From the IMG/VR virus record IMGVR_UViG_3300008448_000431, positions 1 through 29,669 of that record: a DNA stretch of 29,669 nucleotides; one strand, written 5' to 3'. The notes under the pieces are model-generated. The model did not search any database. It was not told where the DNA came from and saw nothing but the letters and a program-made list of their open reading frames with translations. The first letter of the stretch is position 1; every line of letters begins with the position of its first letter. The stretch comes from a virus. The position numbers and the translations under genes were made by a program. Below, piece by piece: positions 9,886 to 18,424 of this stretch.

Positions 9886-12800
9886 TTATCTATTATAAAA
9901 AGGTTCTAAAATATTAAGTTCTATATAAAACAAATTTACGAATTCATTGCCATTAACTGGCTTTAAGTTTATCTGTGCCCAATTACCCTTCAGTACATTA
10001 CCATTAATAAGTCCACCAGTGCTATTAGCATCCCTTTTGAAAGAAGCGTGAAGCTTGTCATCCTTATATATAAAGTCTGCTTCTTGAAGGCTTGAACTTT
10101 GACCAAGGTTTGTTGTTATATCTCCGTTAGTATCTGGAACCCACTTCTTATTGCACAGCATACTTATAGTATTGTACCTCTTCTTAATGGTTTGTATATC
10201 ATTGAAAACCAACTTAATAGAAGGCTTGTACTGAGTCCCGTAGAAGTTACAATAGGTGTTACTGTCGTGTACGTACAGTTGCCCATTTCTAAATGATACA
10301 ATAGAACCCTCTGTTGATGTTATCCACTCCGGAGCAAAGTCGTAGAAAGAAGTATAGCTGTTTCTAAGCTCACTAAACCCAAGCGTAGTATTGGCCTGTC
10401 CAGAGTATCCTTGGAATACAGATATGTACTCTTCCTCATAGAAGTCATATACACCTAACACCTTAGCAAATCCACCCAAAGTACCTGCGGTATTGGTTAT
10501 GTATTTATTCGCCAATGAGGTGATATAGAACTGTGCCTTATACAGACTAGATATTGGAGTAAGTCCATCATCGCTTAACCTGAGTTGATAACCCCTTATA
10601 GGATCAACAAAGTAGTCAGCCCTAGCAGAAGACGCAAGGCTAGTAGGAAGGTTTCCTATCCCATATTCACCTTGATAGTAGTGTATTTGATTTAACAGCT
10701 TATTGGTCTGGATTAGATTGCTATTGCCATCCGCATTATAAATCATGTTCTCAAGTACTCCAACCATTCCACAAGCTCTCTTCTGGAATACCCTCATCTT
10801 GCTGCCTCGAACCTTGAATCTAACTATATCACCCTTCTCCCTATCATACTCATCCATGTTGGTAGAGCTAAATCTATTAGAGTTGTTTACATCAGTACCT
10901 GCCTCTTTCTGTAACCCAAATCTAATTAATGTAGGGTAATAAGACTGTTTAGCATTTTCATCAAAGACGACAGGCCTTGATTTAGCGTTTATCTCAATCT
11001 TATTTATGTCACTAAAACTTTTCTCTATTATTGCTATTTGCGTATTATTTACCACATCTAGTTTTAGATCAAATGCACCAACATTTATCTTAAATCCAAC
11101 ATCATCATGAGTCTCAGTCATTAAAAACAACTTAGCACCAGCAGGAACGGTTATTTTAGCATCAAATTCAAACTCGTACTGCCTGTTAGCTTCTGTTACT
11201 GCAACTCTTTTAAGAACAGGATATATTGCAGCTGTAGTTGAATTCAATACAACCTTTGCATGTATTGCGATATAATTCGCATTTGATGTAATAGTTGATA
11301 CTGGTATTTTACCAATAACCCTTACAGTCTGAGTGACACCACTTTTATTTCGGAATAGGCAATCAGGTGTTACAAAGTTTGGATATTCAATAGCAAGCAA
11401 GCTTGTCGTACTACCACCAAGTACCTGAGACTTTATTTCATATATAGAGTTAGATATCGTTTTAGTAGTATTATCATTACCCCATACGTTTACATTTATA
11501 TTTCTATACCTTCCAGCATATGCCCCAAAACTATCTCCCTGTCCATATTGACCAGCAGTAAAGGAGTAATTTGCTCCTATAGGTATGTTCCTATATCTAA
11601 AAAACTCATCTCCACTTGTAAGATATACTAAGGCTGGTAAAGAAGCTGTTTGAGATTGACTCTGACCTACATGATATCTATTTACAGTTCCTGGCTGTGA
11701 TACCGCATACTGATGTCCTATCTCATAGTAAACATCAATACTAGTTGATGGTTTCTTATAACTATAAATCTGTATTTTGTAGTTCTGGAAATCCTCTACT
11801 GCAGTAGCAGTTCCTGCATATACAACAGGATCAGGTTCTAGCAGTTTAAAGTTTGCGTTTATAGCAACTGATGGGTATTTAATCTTTACATAAGTTCCTT
11901 CAGCAACATACCCGTTTATGTTTGGATTAGATTCAACTCCAATTATTTCAAAATCTAGGTTATCAGGAAGACTAACTATTGTTCCGTCTGCACTAACTCT
12001 TTCAGTGAATCTTATCCTATCTCCTGCAGCAAAATCATACCCAACATATCCTGACGTAGACTGAATATCTTCATTGTATTGTATCATATTACTTATACCT
12101 ATATAAGATATAGAGAAATCAGTTGAAGATGTTGCCCTTGTTGTTAGCTTAGTAAATGCTCTATTAGATACCCAGAATATATTTTTATCATATGTAAGGT
12201 TGTCTGTCCTTACTATATTATAGTATGACGCCCATAATGGAGGTTGGTGTGATATCGATATTTGAACAAACGGGTAAAGAGTACTTCCCGTCCATTTTGG
12301 AGTGGTAATCTTTAATCCATCAGAAGTTACTACACCATTTGTCCTTCCCTTATCGTCATAGTATACAATTCCATATCTGTAATTCGAGTTACCCTGATGG
12401 ACGTATAGTGCATTAAATTGTTTAGTCGTTGAGTGTGATATAGCTGACAAGCTATTTATCATATATGCAGACTCTAAATTCAATGTGTTGGTGTCAGATA
12501 TCGTAAGCTTATTTCCTGAAATGGTTGCAGAAAAGCCTTGTAATATGGCATCTGCCTGCAATCCAGCAAGTATATTTGCTATTGTATCTGATGTCGTAGA
12601 ATCAAAGAATATTGTAAATAAATTTCCAGCTGAATTCCTAAACTTAATATAGAAGTCTCCATATCCAACGGATGGAATAGCGGTAGGAACGTTTGTTACA
12701 ACATCATTTCCTCCCATACCAGTAAGGAATATATCTATTGAGCTTGTTCCTCCATAAGAAGATACTCCATTTTGCTGTGCAAAAAATATCGCACCAGGAA

Positions 12801-13902
12801 CTTCAGAAAAGTCCTGAGTTGTTGTATTTGAAGTAAGGGTAGTATTTACATTGGTTATGTTATCATACCCTTCTGTAATTCCTCCATAAACAAGAGTATT
12901 ACCATTTAGTAATTCTTGGGCATTTGCTTTCTGTGGTACATAGTCAAATAATGATATCTGCTCTGCCTTGTCTATTGGTATTAAAGATACATTGTTATAA
13001 AACAAGTAACTGTATACACTATTATTTGGTATCAATAAACTAGCATCCTTTTTATTTAACGATGTAATTAGTTCGTAATCAGAGGTAACTCCATCTGAGC
13101 ATTTCCTAACAGCTATTTCTATTTTTTTTACTGTTTCGTCTCCTGTAGACATAAACATATTAATCCTAGAGTTACTATTTGGGGACCTAGATATTTCTTC
13201 CATGAATGGAATCCAAGGAAGAGGGACCATGCTACCAGTACTCCATACAGACTTTTCTCCATCATCATAAACCCACCTGTATATAAATTGGAATAGAGAA
13301 TTTCTGAGGTTATTATTTGTTACATTATTGTCGTATTCGTAAGCGCATTTTACCGGCATTGATGGAGGTGCTTTCGCTACATCAAGATACGACCTTTTGT
13401 ATGACGTATATACACCAGCAAGTTTTCTATCAATGTTTAACTTAGATGGCCTGCCAAGAGAATCCACCCAATAAAGTACATCTCCATCCAAGTCTAAAGA
13501 TGACTTGTATGAATCATTATACATGATATTAATAGATGTAATTGGATTGTTTATATTGAACCCAAGAACATCCGTAGCGCTATGCGTATTATTGAGAAAC
13601 AATACCTGAATCGTTTTTGGTATTGTATTATATATGTAAATACCGTGATTGCTGTTAGAGTTATAATTGAAGTAAAATAACCTTTGCTTTTGAGAATCAT
13701 AATAAGATCCGATGCAGCTATTTGTTCCGGCAGGTAATGATGTTGCTATGTTTCTGTTACCTAAAATATTTTGAGCAGAAAGACCACCTTGACTTCCTCT
13801 GAATACCAAATTCCTAGCTTCCTTATGATGGCTACCAGGAATAACGTCATTGGTGTCATCTAAGTTCATTACACCGGATAACTGTTTGCGTTCAATCTTC
13901 AT
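9886..13902 (-). CDS. Tail tube / muzzle (stabilisation) protein, 1338 aa
   Basis: At 1338 aa and strongly beta-rich, with many Asn, Thr, Ser and Tyr residues, this fits the large crAss-like tail protein usually annotated as 'stabilisation protein', called the muzzle in the phiCrAss001 structure. The N-terminus (GVMNLDDTNDVIPGSHHKEARNL, then the turn 'NILGNRNI') matches the start of P22 gp10/T7 gp12-like distal tail-tube proteins, where an 'x-P-x-x-x-x-x-A-x-N' stretch is followed by an 'x-x-G-N' turn. It lies one base after a ring-protein gene and directly before cargo genes, the expected place for the far end of a short tail. No enzymatic motif is apparent. Family assignment is quite firm; the exact place in the tail is from knowledge of relatives. 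Confidence 0.8.
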   Translation of the reverse strand: MKIERKQLSGVMNLDDTNDVIPGSHHKEARNLVFRGSQGGLSAQNILGNRNIATSLPAGTNSCIGSYYDSQKQRLFYFNYNSNSNHGIYIYNTIPKTIQVLFLNNTHSATDVLGFNINNPITSINIMYNDSYKSSLDLDGDVLYWVDSLGRPSKLNIDRKLAGVYTSYKRSYLDVAKAPPSMPVKCAYEYDNNVTNNNLRNSLFQFIYRWVYDDGEKSVWSTGSMVPLPWIPFMEEISRSPNSNSRINMFMSTGDETVKKIEIAVRKCSDGVTSDYELITSLNKKDASLLIPNNSVYSYLFYNNVSLIPIDKAEQISLFDYVPQKANAQELLNGNTLVYGGITEGYDNITNVNTTLTSNTTTQDFSEVPGAIFFAQQNGVSSYGGTSSIDIFLTGMGGNDVVTNVPTAIPSVGYGDFYIKFRNSAGNLFTIFFDSTTSDTIANILAGLQADAILQGFSATISGNKLTISDTNTLNLESAYMINSLSAISHSTTKQFNALYVHQGNSNYRYGIVYYDDKGRTNGVVTSDGLKITTPKWTGSTLYPFVQISISHQPPLWASYYNIVRTDNLTYDKNIFWVSNRAFTKLTTRATSSTDFSISYIGISNMIQYNEDIQSTSGYVGYDFAAGDRIRFTERVSADGTIVSLPDNLDFEIIGVESNPNINGYVAEGTYVKIKYPSVAINANFKLLEPDPVVYAGTATAVEDFQNYKIQIYSYKKPSTSIDVYYEIGHQYAVSQPGTVNRYHVGQSQSQTASLPALVYLTSGDEFFRYRNIPIGANYSFTAGQYGQGDSFGAYAGRYRNINVNVWGNDNTTKTISNSIYEIKSQVLGGSTTSLLAIEYPNFVTPDCLFRNKSGVTQTVRVIGKIPVSTITSNANYIAIHAKVVLNSTTAAIYPVLKRVAVTEANRQYEFEFDAKITVPAGAKLFLMTETHDDVGFKINVGAFDLKLDVVNNTQIAIIEKSFSDINKIEINAKSRPVVFDENAKQSYYPTLIRFGLQKEAGTDVNNSNRFSSTNMDEYDREKGDIVRFKVRGSKMRVFQKRACGMVGVLENMIYNADGNSNLIQTNKLLNQIHYYQGEYGIGNLPTSLASSARADYFVDPIRGYQLRLSDDGLTPISSLYKAQFYITSLANKYITNTAGTLGGFAKVLGVYDFYEEEYISVFQGYSGQANTTLGFSELRNSYTSFYDFAPEWITSTEGSIVSFRNGQLYVHDSNTYCNFYGTQYKPSIKLVFNDIQTIKKRYNTISMLCNKKWVPDTNGDITTNLGQSSSLQEADFIYKDDKLHASFKRDANSTGGLINGNVLKGNWAQINLKPVNGNEFVNLFYIELNILEPFYNR

Positions 13903-13903
13903 A

Positions 13904-14674
13904 TTATGATTTTGCTACAAGTTTCTGACTCAATCTTATCTGTTCGTTAGCATCCCATGGAGTAACAGGATTTACCCTCATCTTGGCAAGTCTCTTTTGG
14001 TTATAATACTCCTTTCTCCTCATTTGCTTGTCACCAAGAGTTGCTCTCCTTCCGGTAGGCAATAACTCAATATCCTTCCACGCAAGATACGAAAGTACTG
14101 CGTCTCTAACTTGTATGGGTATCTTGAAATTTACATCATCCGATGGTGATGAAAAGTATTCAAGTATTACATAGTCGTATGCAAATTCATTGTCAAGATA
14201 TATCAACCCTTCTGTCTCTGAGATATCAAATTGACCCTGACTATTCAATGCTGCACCTGCTCCAAATATGTTTGCATATCTAGCACCATCAAAGTAGTTT
14301 ACATAAGCTAAATCCTGAAGTCTGTATGTATTACCTACGCTATTATCTGTATTGTATTGAAGCCTATCTGACTGATCTATCTTATATTCAGTTAGGTTAC
14401 TATTCCTTCTTAGGGTAGCTACCTCTCCTTTAGCATTAAGAACACCAACCTTTGAGAACCCAATATAGTTGGTAGGCAATGTAACAGTCTTATTTGCGTT
14501 TACAATTATCTTTTCTGTCTTTGGCTCCATGTGTACATCGTATCCAATCTCCTCTACACCTCTTACACCAATAGGCCATAGCCTTCTATACTCAGCACTT
14601 GTGAGTTTAGCTTGGTCAATATATTGATAGATAATTTCAGCTAATTCTATCCATTGCGCTGTATCTTTTGCCAT
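13904..14674 (-). CDS. Neck / tail ring protein next to the muzzle gene, 256 aa
   Basis: The N-terminal helices (AQWIELAEIIYQYIDQAKLT) are followed by a beta-rich middle with a fold-type pattern (KIIVNANKTVTLPTNYIGFS) and a C-terminal helical part (VRDAVLSYLAWKDIELLPTG, then Arg/Lys-rich helix). This N-helical/beta/C-helical plan matches podovirus proximal tail-ring proteins such as T7 gp11 and P22 gp4, and the ring proteins of crAss-like phages. By position, immediately before the muzzle gene, it would correspond to the ring that contacts the muzzle. It follows the 208-aa gene after 5 nt and precedes the muzzle gene by 1 nt. Role inferred from plan and synteny. Confidence 0.65.
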   Translation of the reverse strand: MAKDTAQWIELAEIIYQYIDQAKLTSAEYRRLWPIGVRGVEEIGYDVHMEPKTEKIIVNANKTVTLPTNYIGFSKVGVLNAKGEVATLRRNSNLTEYKIDQSDRLQYNTDNSVGNTYRLQDLAYVNYFDGARYANIFGAGAALNSQGQFDISETEGLIYLDNEFAYDYVILEYFSSPSDDVNFKIPIQVRDAVLSYLAWKDIELLPTGRRATLGDKQMRRKEYYNQKRLAKMRVNPVTPWDANEQIRLSQKLVAKS

Positions 14675-14679
14675 TTATA

Positions 14680-15306
14680 TTATATTTTATCTAAACCGTC
14701 TTTAATAGAATCTCCTGGCATTTGCTTCCTGATATTCAACTGTCCCATTACCCAAGTTATTATATCTGCGATATATTCTCCAGGTACATTCAGTTCCGCA
14801 TTCAAGTCTGAATTCTCATGGCTAACCATCCTTATAATTGGTAGCTTTCCATTCAGGTTGTAATAAGGACTTTTGAAATATAGCTTATCCCCTTCCGCCC
14901 AATAGAATATCTTACTAGGTGGTTTCTTCATGTTATCTATCAAATCAAGTTCTCTTGGAGAAATTGGAATTGGAGCTTTTGCCATACCAGTACTTACCGG
15001 GAATGTAACAGAAGATATACCATATCCTCTAGATAAACCCAAAGGAGGGTGTGGTAGTGTTGCGTACCAATAACCTGTATCCGAGTCTAGTGTAAGAGTT
15101 AAGTTTTTAAATGTAGAGTAGAATGCATCGCTAACAGTCTCAACTCCATCAAGCTTTATAGAATCTGTATAGTTGATTTTAGCAACATACGCCAAAGCTT
15201 GGCTGATGTATTGGTTGACCTCTAATGGTCTAAGGCTTGAGCCTTCATCAGGCATACCACCATAGTACATCCTTCTTATCTGTGCTATAAGTTCATTCCT
15301 AGTCAT
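14680..15306 (-). CDS. Neck / tail ring protein, 208 aa
   Basis: The N-terminus (MTRNELIAQIRRMYYGGMPD, then LEVNQYISQALAYVAKINY) is a typical opening helix pair for head-completion or adaptor proteins: a short helix, a loop with 'G-x-P/DEG', then a second helix. The middle is beta-rich (KIFYWAEGDKLYFKSP) and the end helical (GEYIADIITWVMGQLNIRKQ). The start codon overlaps the stop of the previous gene as TAATG, suggesting translational coupling. With the 230-aa and 256-aa neighbours it makes a set of three similar-sized genes between capsid and muzzle, as expected for the stacked rings of a crAss-like neck. The specific ring cannot be named from sequence alone. Confidence 0.6.
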   Translation of the reverse strand: MTRNELIAQIRRMYYGGMPDEGSSLRPLEVNQYISQALAYVAKINYTDSIKLDGVETVSDAFYSTFKNLTLTLDSDTGYWYATLPHPPLGLSRGYGISSVTFPVSTGMAKAPIPISPRELDLIDNMKKPPSKIFYWAEGDKLYFKSPYYNLNGKLPIIRMVSHENSDLNAELNVPGEYIADIITWVMGQLNIRKQMPGDSIKDGLDKI

Positions 15307-15998
15307 TATTCGCCTTGGTTTTTAACTGTTTGAGCAGCTCTCTGCAAATCTCCGTCCTTCAAGCTAATTCCTATAATACCAATAGCCCTATATATGATAT
15401 CTTCTAAGTCTTTATCACCCCATTCTGGCTGAACACTTCCTGTAGTAGGTATTGCAGCAGGATCAGCAGCTTCTTGGTATACCGGTTGACCGCTAATAAC
15501 CTTATACGCCCATACCATAGTGGCTGGATTCTTTATGTATCCGATTCTAATTGAAGACACTGAACTTGGATATATCTTATACGTATTAGCTATTTCAGTA
15601 TATATAGGGTCTGTTGCTGTTGGCGGATCAATTGGGTCGCTTAAAAATTCAGCCAATTTATCCTCAGTAACTCTTCTGATACCCTTTAAATCGTTTGACG
15701 TCCTAACAGATACCGTAGTATATAAATCAGCTGGCTGTGTAGCTATTTGAGATGTTACAGAAAGAGTACTTTCTTTTATAAATGTAGCCAATGATTCTAC
15801 TACAGGACTTGTAATTAATGTTCCCGATTTCCTACCAAGTCTCATCCCCATATGACCAGAGCCATCCTCTGTCATATAGTTAAGATATTGCCTCTGCGCC
15901 ATGTTGATTATCATATTGAAATCATCAGGGGAGATGTATGTACCTTGGTACTTGTCTACAAGGTAGGATACAATTTTGTATACCTCATTAATATTCAT
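15306..15998 (-). CDS. Neck / head-completion ring protein, 230 aa
   Basis: I chose the ATG at 15998 (MNINEVYKIVSYLVDKYQGT). The frame is open 17 codons further upstream, but those codons run through the promoter box and terminator hairpin, so they are unlikely to be translated. The N-terminal helix and 'SPDDFNMIINMAQRQYLNYM' (residues ~23-42) resemble the opening of crAss-like ring and head-tail connector proteins. The middle is Thr/Ser-rich beta, with KIYPSSVSSIRIGYIKNPAT, and the C-terminus is helical (EDIIYRAIGIIGISLKDGDL). It is the first gene of a unit running through the two other ring genes to the muzzle and probably beyond. TATATTTG lies 4 nt before ATG. Confidence 0.6.
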   Translation of the reverse strand: MNINEVYKIVSYLVDKYQGTYISPDDFNMIINMAQRQYLNYMTEDGSGHMGMRLGRKSGTLITSPVVESLATFIKESTLSVTSQIATQPADLYTTVSVRTSNDLKGIRRVTEDKLAEFLSDPIDPPTATDPIYTEIANTYKIYPSSVSSIRIGYIKNPATMVWAYKVISGQPVYQEAADPAAIPTTGSVQPEWGDKDLEDIIYRAIGIIGISLKDGDLQRAAQTVKNQGE

Positions 15999-16002
15999 AA
16001 TG

Positions 16003-16010
16003 CAAATATA
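16003..16010 (-). promoter_or_regulatory. Promoter box TATATTTG, 4 nt before the neck gene
   Basis: The minus strand reads TATATTTG, then CATT, then the ATG at 15998. It directly follows the T-rich tract of the terminator hairpin at 16019-16044, so an upstream transcript would end where the new one starts. Confidence 0.6.
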
Positions 16011-16044
16011 AAACAAAATCTCCCAGTAGAGACCTACCGGGAGA
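16008..16044 (-). terminator. Intrinsic terminator after the 302-aa gene
   Basis: On the minus strand the stem arms are 16044-16039 (TCTCCC) and 16024-16019 (GGGAGA). Past one mismatch the stem continues with three or four further pairs (TAG/CTA region), closing a short loop. ATTTTGTTTTATA follows at once. It lies 33 nt after the stop of the 302-aa gene and ends within 10 nt of the next ATG. Confidence 0.75.
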
Positions 16045-16076
16045 ACCAATCAAACCATAACTAACACGAAGCTATG

Positions 16077-16985
16077 TTATTCGCCAAGCGTCTTGAGCTG
16101 GGCGTAAAAATCCTTACCTTTTTCTGTCAGACTGTATTCTGAAAGGAATGTCAATGCGTCCTTGTTGTCCGGAATCTGTGCGATGAACTTCTTTGTGTCA
16201 CCCCATGATGCCTGACCACGCATAGAGCTAATATCTATGATATTTGTCTGAATAGCCTTTGATACAAGATATTGCACTTTCACAAGAGGGTTATTGTATG
16301 TCTTGATGAATGTCTCAGGATTTCTATCAGCAAATCCAATGTAGTCCATCTTAATTGCTCTGTTACCCCTTTCAACTCCATAAGAGTTTACAAACTTAAC
16401 CCCAAGATACTTTGCGTGAGGAATCATTACTTCATCAGGAGCATCCATAGCAATCTTCATTGCTTCCATTCTCCTTTCTGTCTTAACTATTTCCTTCTCT
16501 TCCTGTGCTTCAAAATCAAGCATAGTATATATTGACCTAGAGCCTGACATCCTATTTGCTTTCTTGTCAAACATATTACTCTTTGTCAAGAACTCATATA
16601 GGGACGGCTTATTAGCAGGAACCCTCAAGAATCCTTTTACAAACCTAATATCTGGTCTCTGATTCTTTTTAAAGTCAGATAGGTGGTTTTGTTCTTCTTC
16701 CCAAATAGTACTTACACCTTCAAGGTATCTGATATTTCTCTCTGTTCCAGTCTCCTCATCATATATTATATCTGTATTCCTGAGCATATAGTTCTCAGGG
16801 TATTGGCTATATACGCTATTGGAGTAAAACTTACCAGTAAGTTGGAATACGTATTCTGTTGGTGCTTTCTTCTTCTTTGTGGATTCTATTACGATGTCTG
16901 ATACTAGCGAGTGCTCTTCTACTGTAGATACGGCATCAACTAAGTTGCCATTTTCGTCAATTGTTTTTTTCGTGACTTTTGCCAT
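16077..16985 (-). CDS. Hypothetical virion-associated protein after the major capsid gene, 302 aa
   Basis: I do not recognise this family. The N-terminal ~45 residues are charged and probably flexible (MAKVTKKTIDENGNLVDAVS, with KKKK at ~37-40). A beta-containing region follows from YVFQLTGKFYSNSVYSQYPE, then a mixed domain with RFVKGFLRVPANKPSLYEFL. A strongly charged helix follows (FEAQEEKEIVKTERRMEAMKI). There is no signal peptide or membrane segment. It sits between the capsid and neck genes, where crAss-like genomes carry auxiliary capsid or head-associated proteins. The gene is unusual here in being a single-gene transcription unit, with a terminator and a TATATTTG box on each side. That could let it be expressed at a different level from the capsid and tail genes. 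Confidence 0.55.
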   Translation of the reverse strand: MAKVTKKTIDENGNLVDAVSTVEEHSLVSDIVIESTKKKKAPTEYVFQLTGKFYSNSVYSQYPENYMLRNTDIIYDEETGTERNIRYLEGVSTIWEEEQNHLSDFKKNQRPDIRFVKGFLRVPANKPSLYEFLTKSNMFDKKANRMSGSRSIYTMLDFEAQEEKEIVKTERRMEAMKIAMDAPDEVMIPHAKYLGVKFVNSYGVERGNRAIKMDYIGFADRNPETFIKTYNNPLVKVQYLVSKAIQTNIIDISSMRGQASWGDTKKFIAQIPDNKDALTFLSEYSLTEKGKDFYAQLKTLGE

Positions 16986-17006
16986 GGTTTAAGATTTTGA
17001 TTAAGA

Positions 17007-17014
17007 CAAATATA
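17007..17014 (-). promoter_or_regulatory. Promoter box TATATTTG before the 302-aa gene
   Basis: The minus strand reads TATATTTG 21 nt before the ATG at 16985, immediately after the T-rich tract of the capsid-gene terminator. A short leader (TCTTAATCAAAATCTTAAACC) would remain in the mRNA. Confidence 0.6.
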
Positions 17015-17045
17015 CATAAAAAAGAAACCCCTCGCTAGGAGGGGT
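17015..17045 (-). terminator. Intrinsic terminator after the major capsid gene
   Basis: On the minus strand 17045-17039 (ACCCCTC) pairs perfectly with 17033-17027 (GAGGGGT) around a 5-nt loop (CTAGC). TTTCTTTTTTATG follows. This is the strongest intrinsic terminator in the window and lies just past the capsid stop codon, as expected for a highly expressed structural gene. Confidence 0.88.
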
Positions 17046-17067
17046 CTCAGTTTTCAATATATCTAAA

Positions 17068-18399
17068 TTAGTATTTAACTGCGATATACTGGTTAGCGGC
17101 AAATACTTGGATACCGCAGTACGCCATGTGGTGTACATTGAGTTCCATTTTGTCGCTAGTTGGAACCTTAGCCAAAGCACCAGTTTCCCAAACCTTGATT
17201 TCTTTTCCAGGCTCAACTTCGTTATAAACGATACGAAGAGAAGGAACTTTATCACCAGTTTGAGCATCACGGCCATCCTTCATTGGGATGAGGATACCGC
17301 TGTTCTTGTAGTACTCTGTAGAAGGAGCTACGCCGTATACAGCTTCAGCATTGAAAGGAAGATATTTCTTCAAGTGGAAGGTAATACCATCAATCTTCAA
17401 TGAATCAAATCCGTATTTAACAGCAACATCAGATGCTCCACCAACAGATGCCCAAAGAATTGCACCGTTTCCATAATTGCTAAACAATGCATCATCAACT
17501 GCACTCCTCAAATAGCTGTCCATCAAGAAATGATATTCTTGAGCACCACCATTGAAGTCAGCAAGACGGGCAAGAGAATGGAAGTCTGCGATAGTGAAAC
17601 CACCAGAGTTCCAGTTGTAAGTTTGACCACCAGCTTCAATCTGAGGAATCAAACCTGTAGTACCTGTGCTACCAATTTGAGCATCAGTAGAAGGCTTACC
17701 GAACATGAGTTTGAACTCTTTGTTGTTCATGAACCTACGAACAGACTCATCAAGTCCTTTGTAAGTGTAGTAAGACTGACCATTAACTTCAAAGTAAAGT
17801 TCTTCAATCTTAGCACGATCGCTAATGGTGAAGTCTTCACGGATTTCAGTTGTATAGAAAGTCTTCCTTTCAGTAAGACCAGCAAGAGTGTTAAACTTAG
17901 TAGAAGCTTCACCAGCCTCAGTAACACCACGGAACAGCAAATGAGCTGTAGAGGTAGCACCAAGATCGGTATTAGCGTCAACAGTTGAATCCAAAGGCTT
18001 CATCTTGAATGCAGTAGCAGAAGTCACAACAGTGATTTTGTACTGAACTCCAGTTGCAGCGTTTTCAACTACTTCACCTACACGAAGAGGGCTTTTGCCA
18101 CCTGTAACAAATGCACTAGAGATAGCAAGAGTAACCTCTGCACCTGCAGCAACATCTGCGATAGCGCCACCATCAAGCTGTACAGCTGAATGAAGTTTAC
18201 CACGAGATTCAAAATGGAAAAATTCCCTAGAAGGAACGGTAGCTTTCATGCCGAGAGCTTCCAAAAGTTGAGCATAGTTCTGAGAACCATACTTGTCAAT
18301 AAACTGAGGGTAGTACTGAGGCTTCAGGATAGACAGGTCAGACATAAATGACCTTTGAATTCCTGTTTGCATCACATTACCTGGTTGTAATACTGGCAT
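17068..18399 (-). CDS. Major capsid protein (HK97 fold, crAss-like), 443 aa
   Basis: The N-terminus (GIQRSFMSDLSILKPQYYPQ, then FIDKYGSQNYAQLLEALGM and FFHFESRGKLH) matches what I recall of crAss-like major capsid proteins. Length (443 aa), lack of Cys-rich or membrane regions, and position after portal and scaffold genes all agree. It should form the hexamers and pentamers of the icosahedral head. Base use is slightly less AT-rich than the neighbours in places (for example GCACCAGC- and GGAAGC-type codons), consistent with high expression. The 25-nt gap from the upstream scaffold gene has no TAnnTTTG box, so it probably shares the scaffold promoter at 19548. A strong terminator follows the stop codon. 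Confidence 0.88.
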   Translation of the reverse strand: MPVLQPGNVMQTGIQRSFMSDLSILKPQYYPQFIDKYGSQNYAQLLEALGMKATVPSREFFHFESRGKLHSAVQLDGGAIADVAAGAEVTLAISSAFVTGGKSPLRVGEVVENAATGVQYKITVVTSATAFKMKPLDSTVDANTDLGATSTAHLLFRGVTEAGEASTKFNTLAGLTERKTFYTTEIREDFTISDRAKIEELYFEVNGQSYYTYKGLDESVRRFMNNKEFKLMFGKPSTDAQIGSTGTTGLIPQIEAGGQTYNWNSGGFTIADFHSLARLADFNGGAQEYHFLMDSYLRSAVDDALFSNYGNGAILWASVGGASDVAVKYGFDSLKIDGITFHLKKYLPFNAEAVYGVAPSTEYYKNSGILIPMKDGRDAQTGDKVPSLRIVYNEVEPGKEIKVWETGALAKVPTSDKMELNVHHMAYCGIQVFAANQYIAVKY

Positions 18400-18424
18400 T
18401 GTAATTTATTTTAAATTGTTATTA

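Noticed and set aside
15999-16049. 17-codon upstream extension of the 230-aa neck protein
   Set aside because: The codons lie in the terminator T-tract and TATATTTG box; the ATG at 15998 fits the box and protein pattern better.
1045-17060. -33 TTTG elements paired with the TAnnTTTG boxes
   Set aside because: At the usual spacing no TTTG was seen upstream of the boxes checked; TTTG copies within 2-4 nt of two boxes are too near to serve.
17001-17276. 91-aa minus-strand frame beginning within the capsid gene
   Set aside because: It overlaps the capsid gene in another frame and runs through the terminator hairpin and promoter box.
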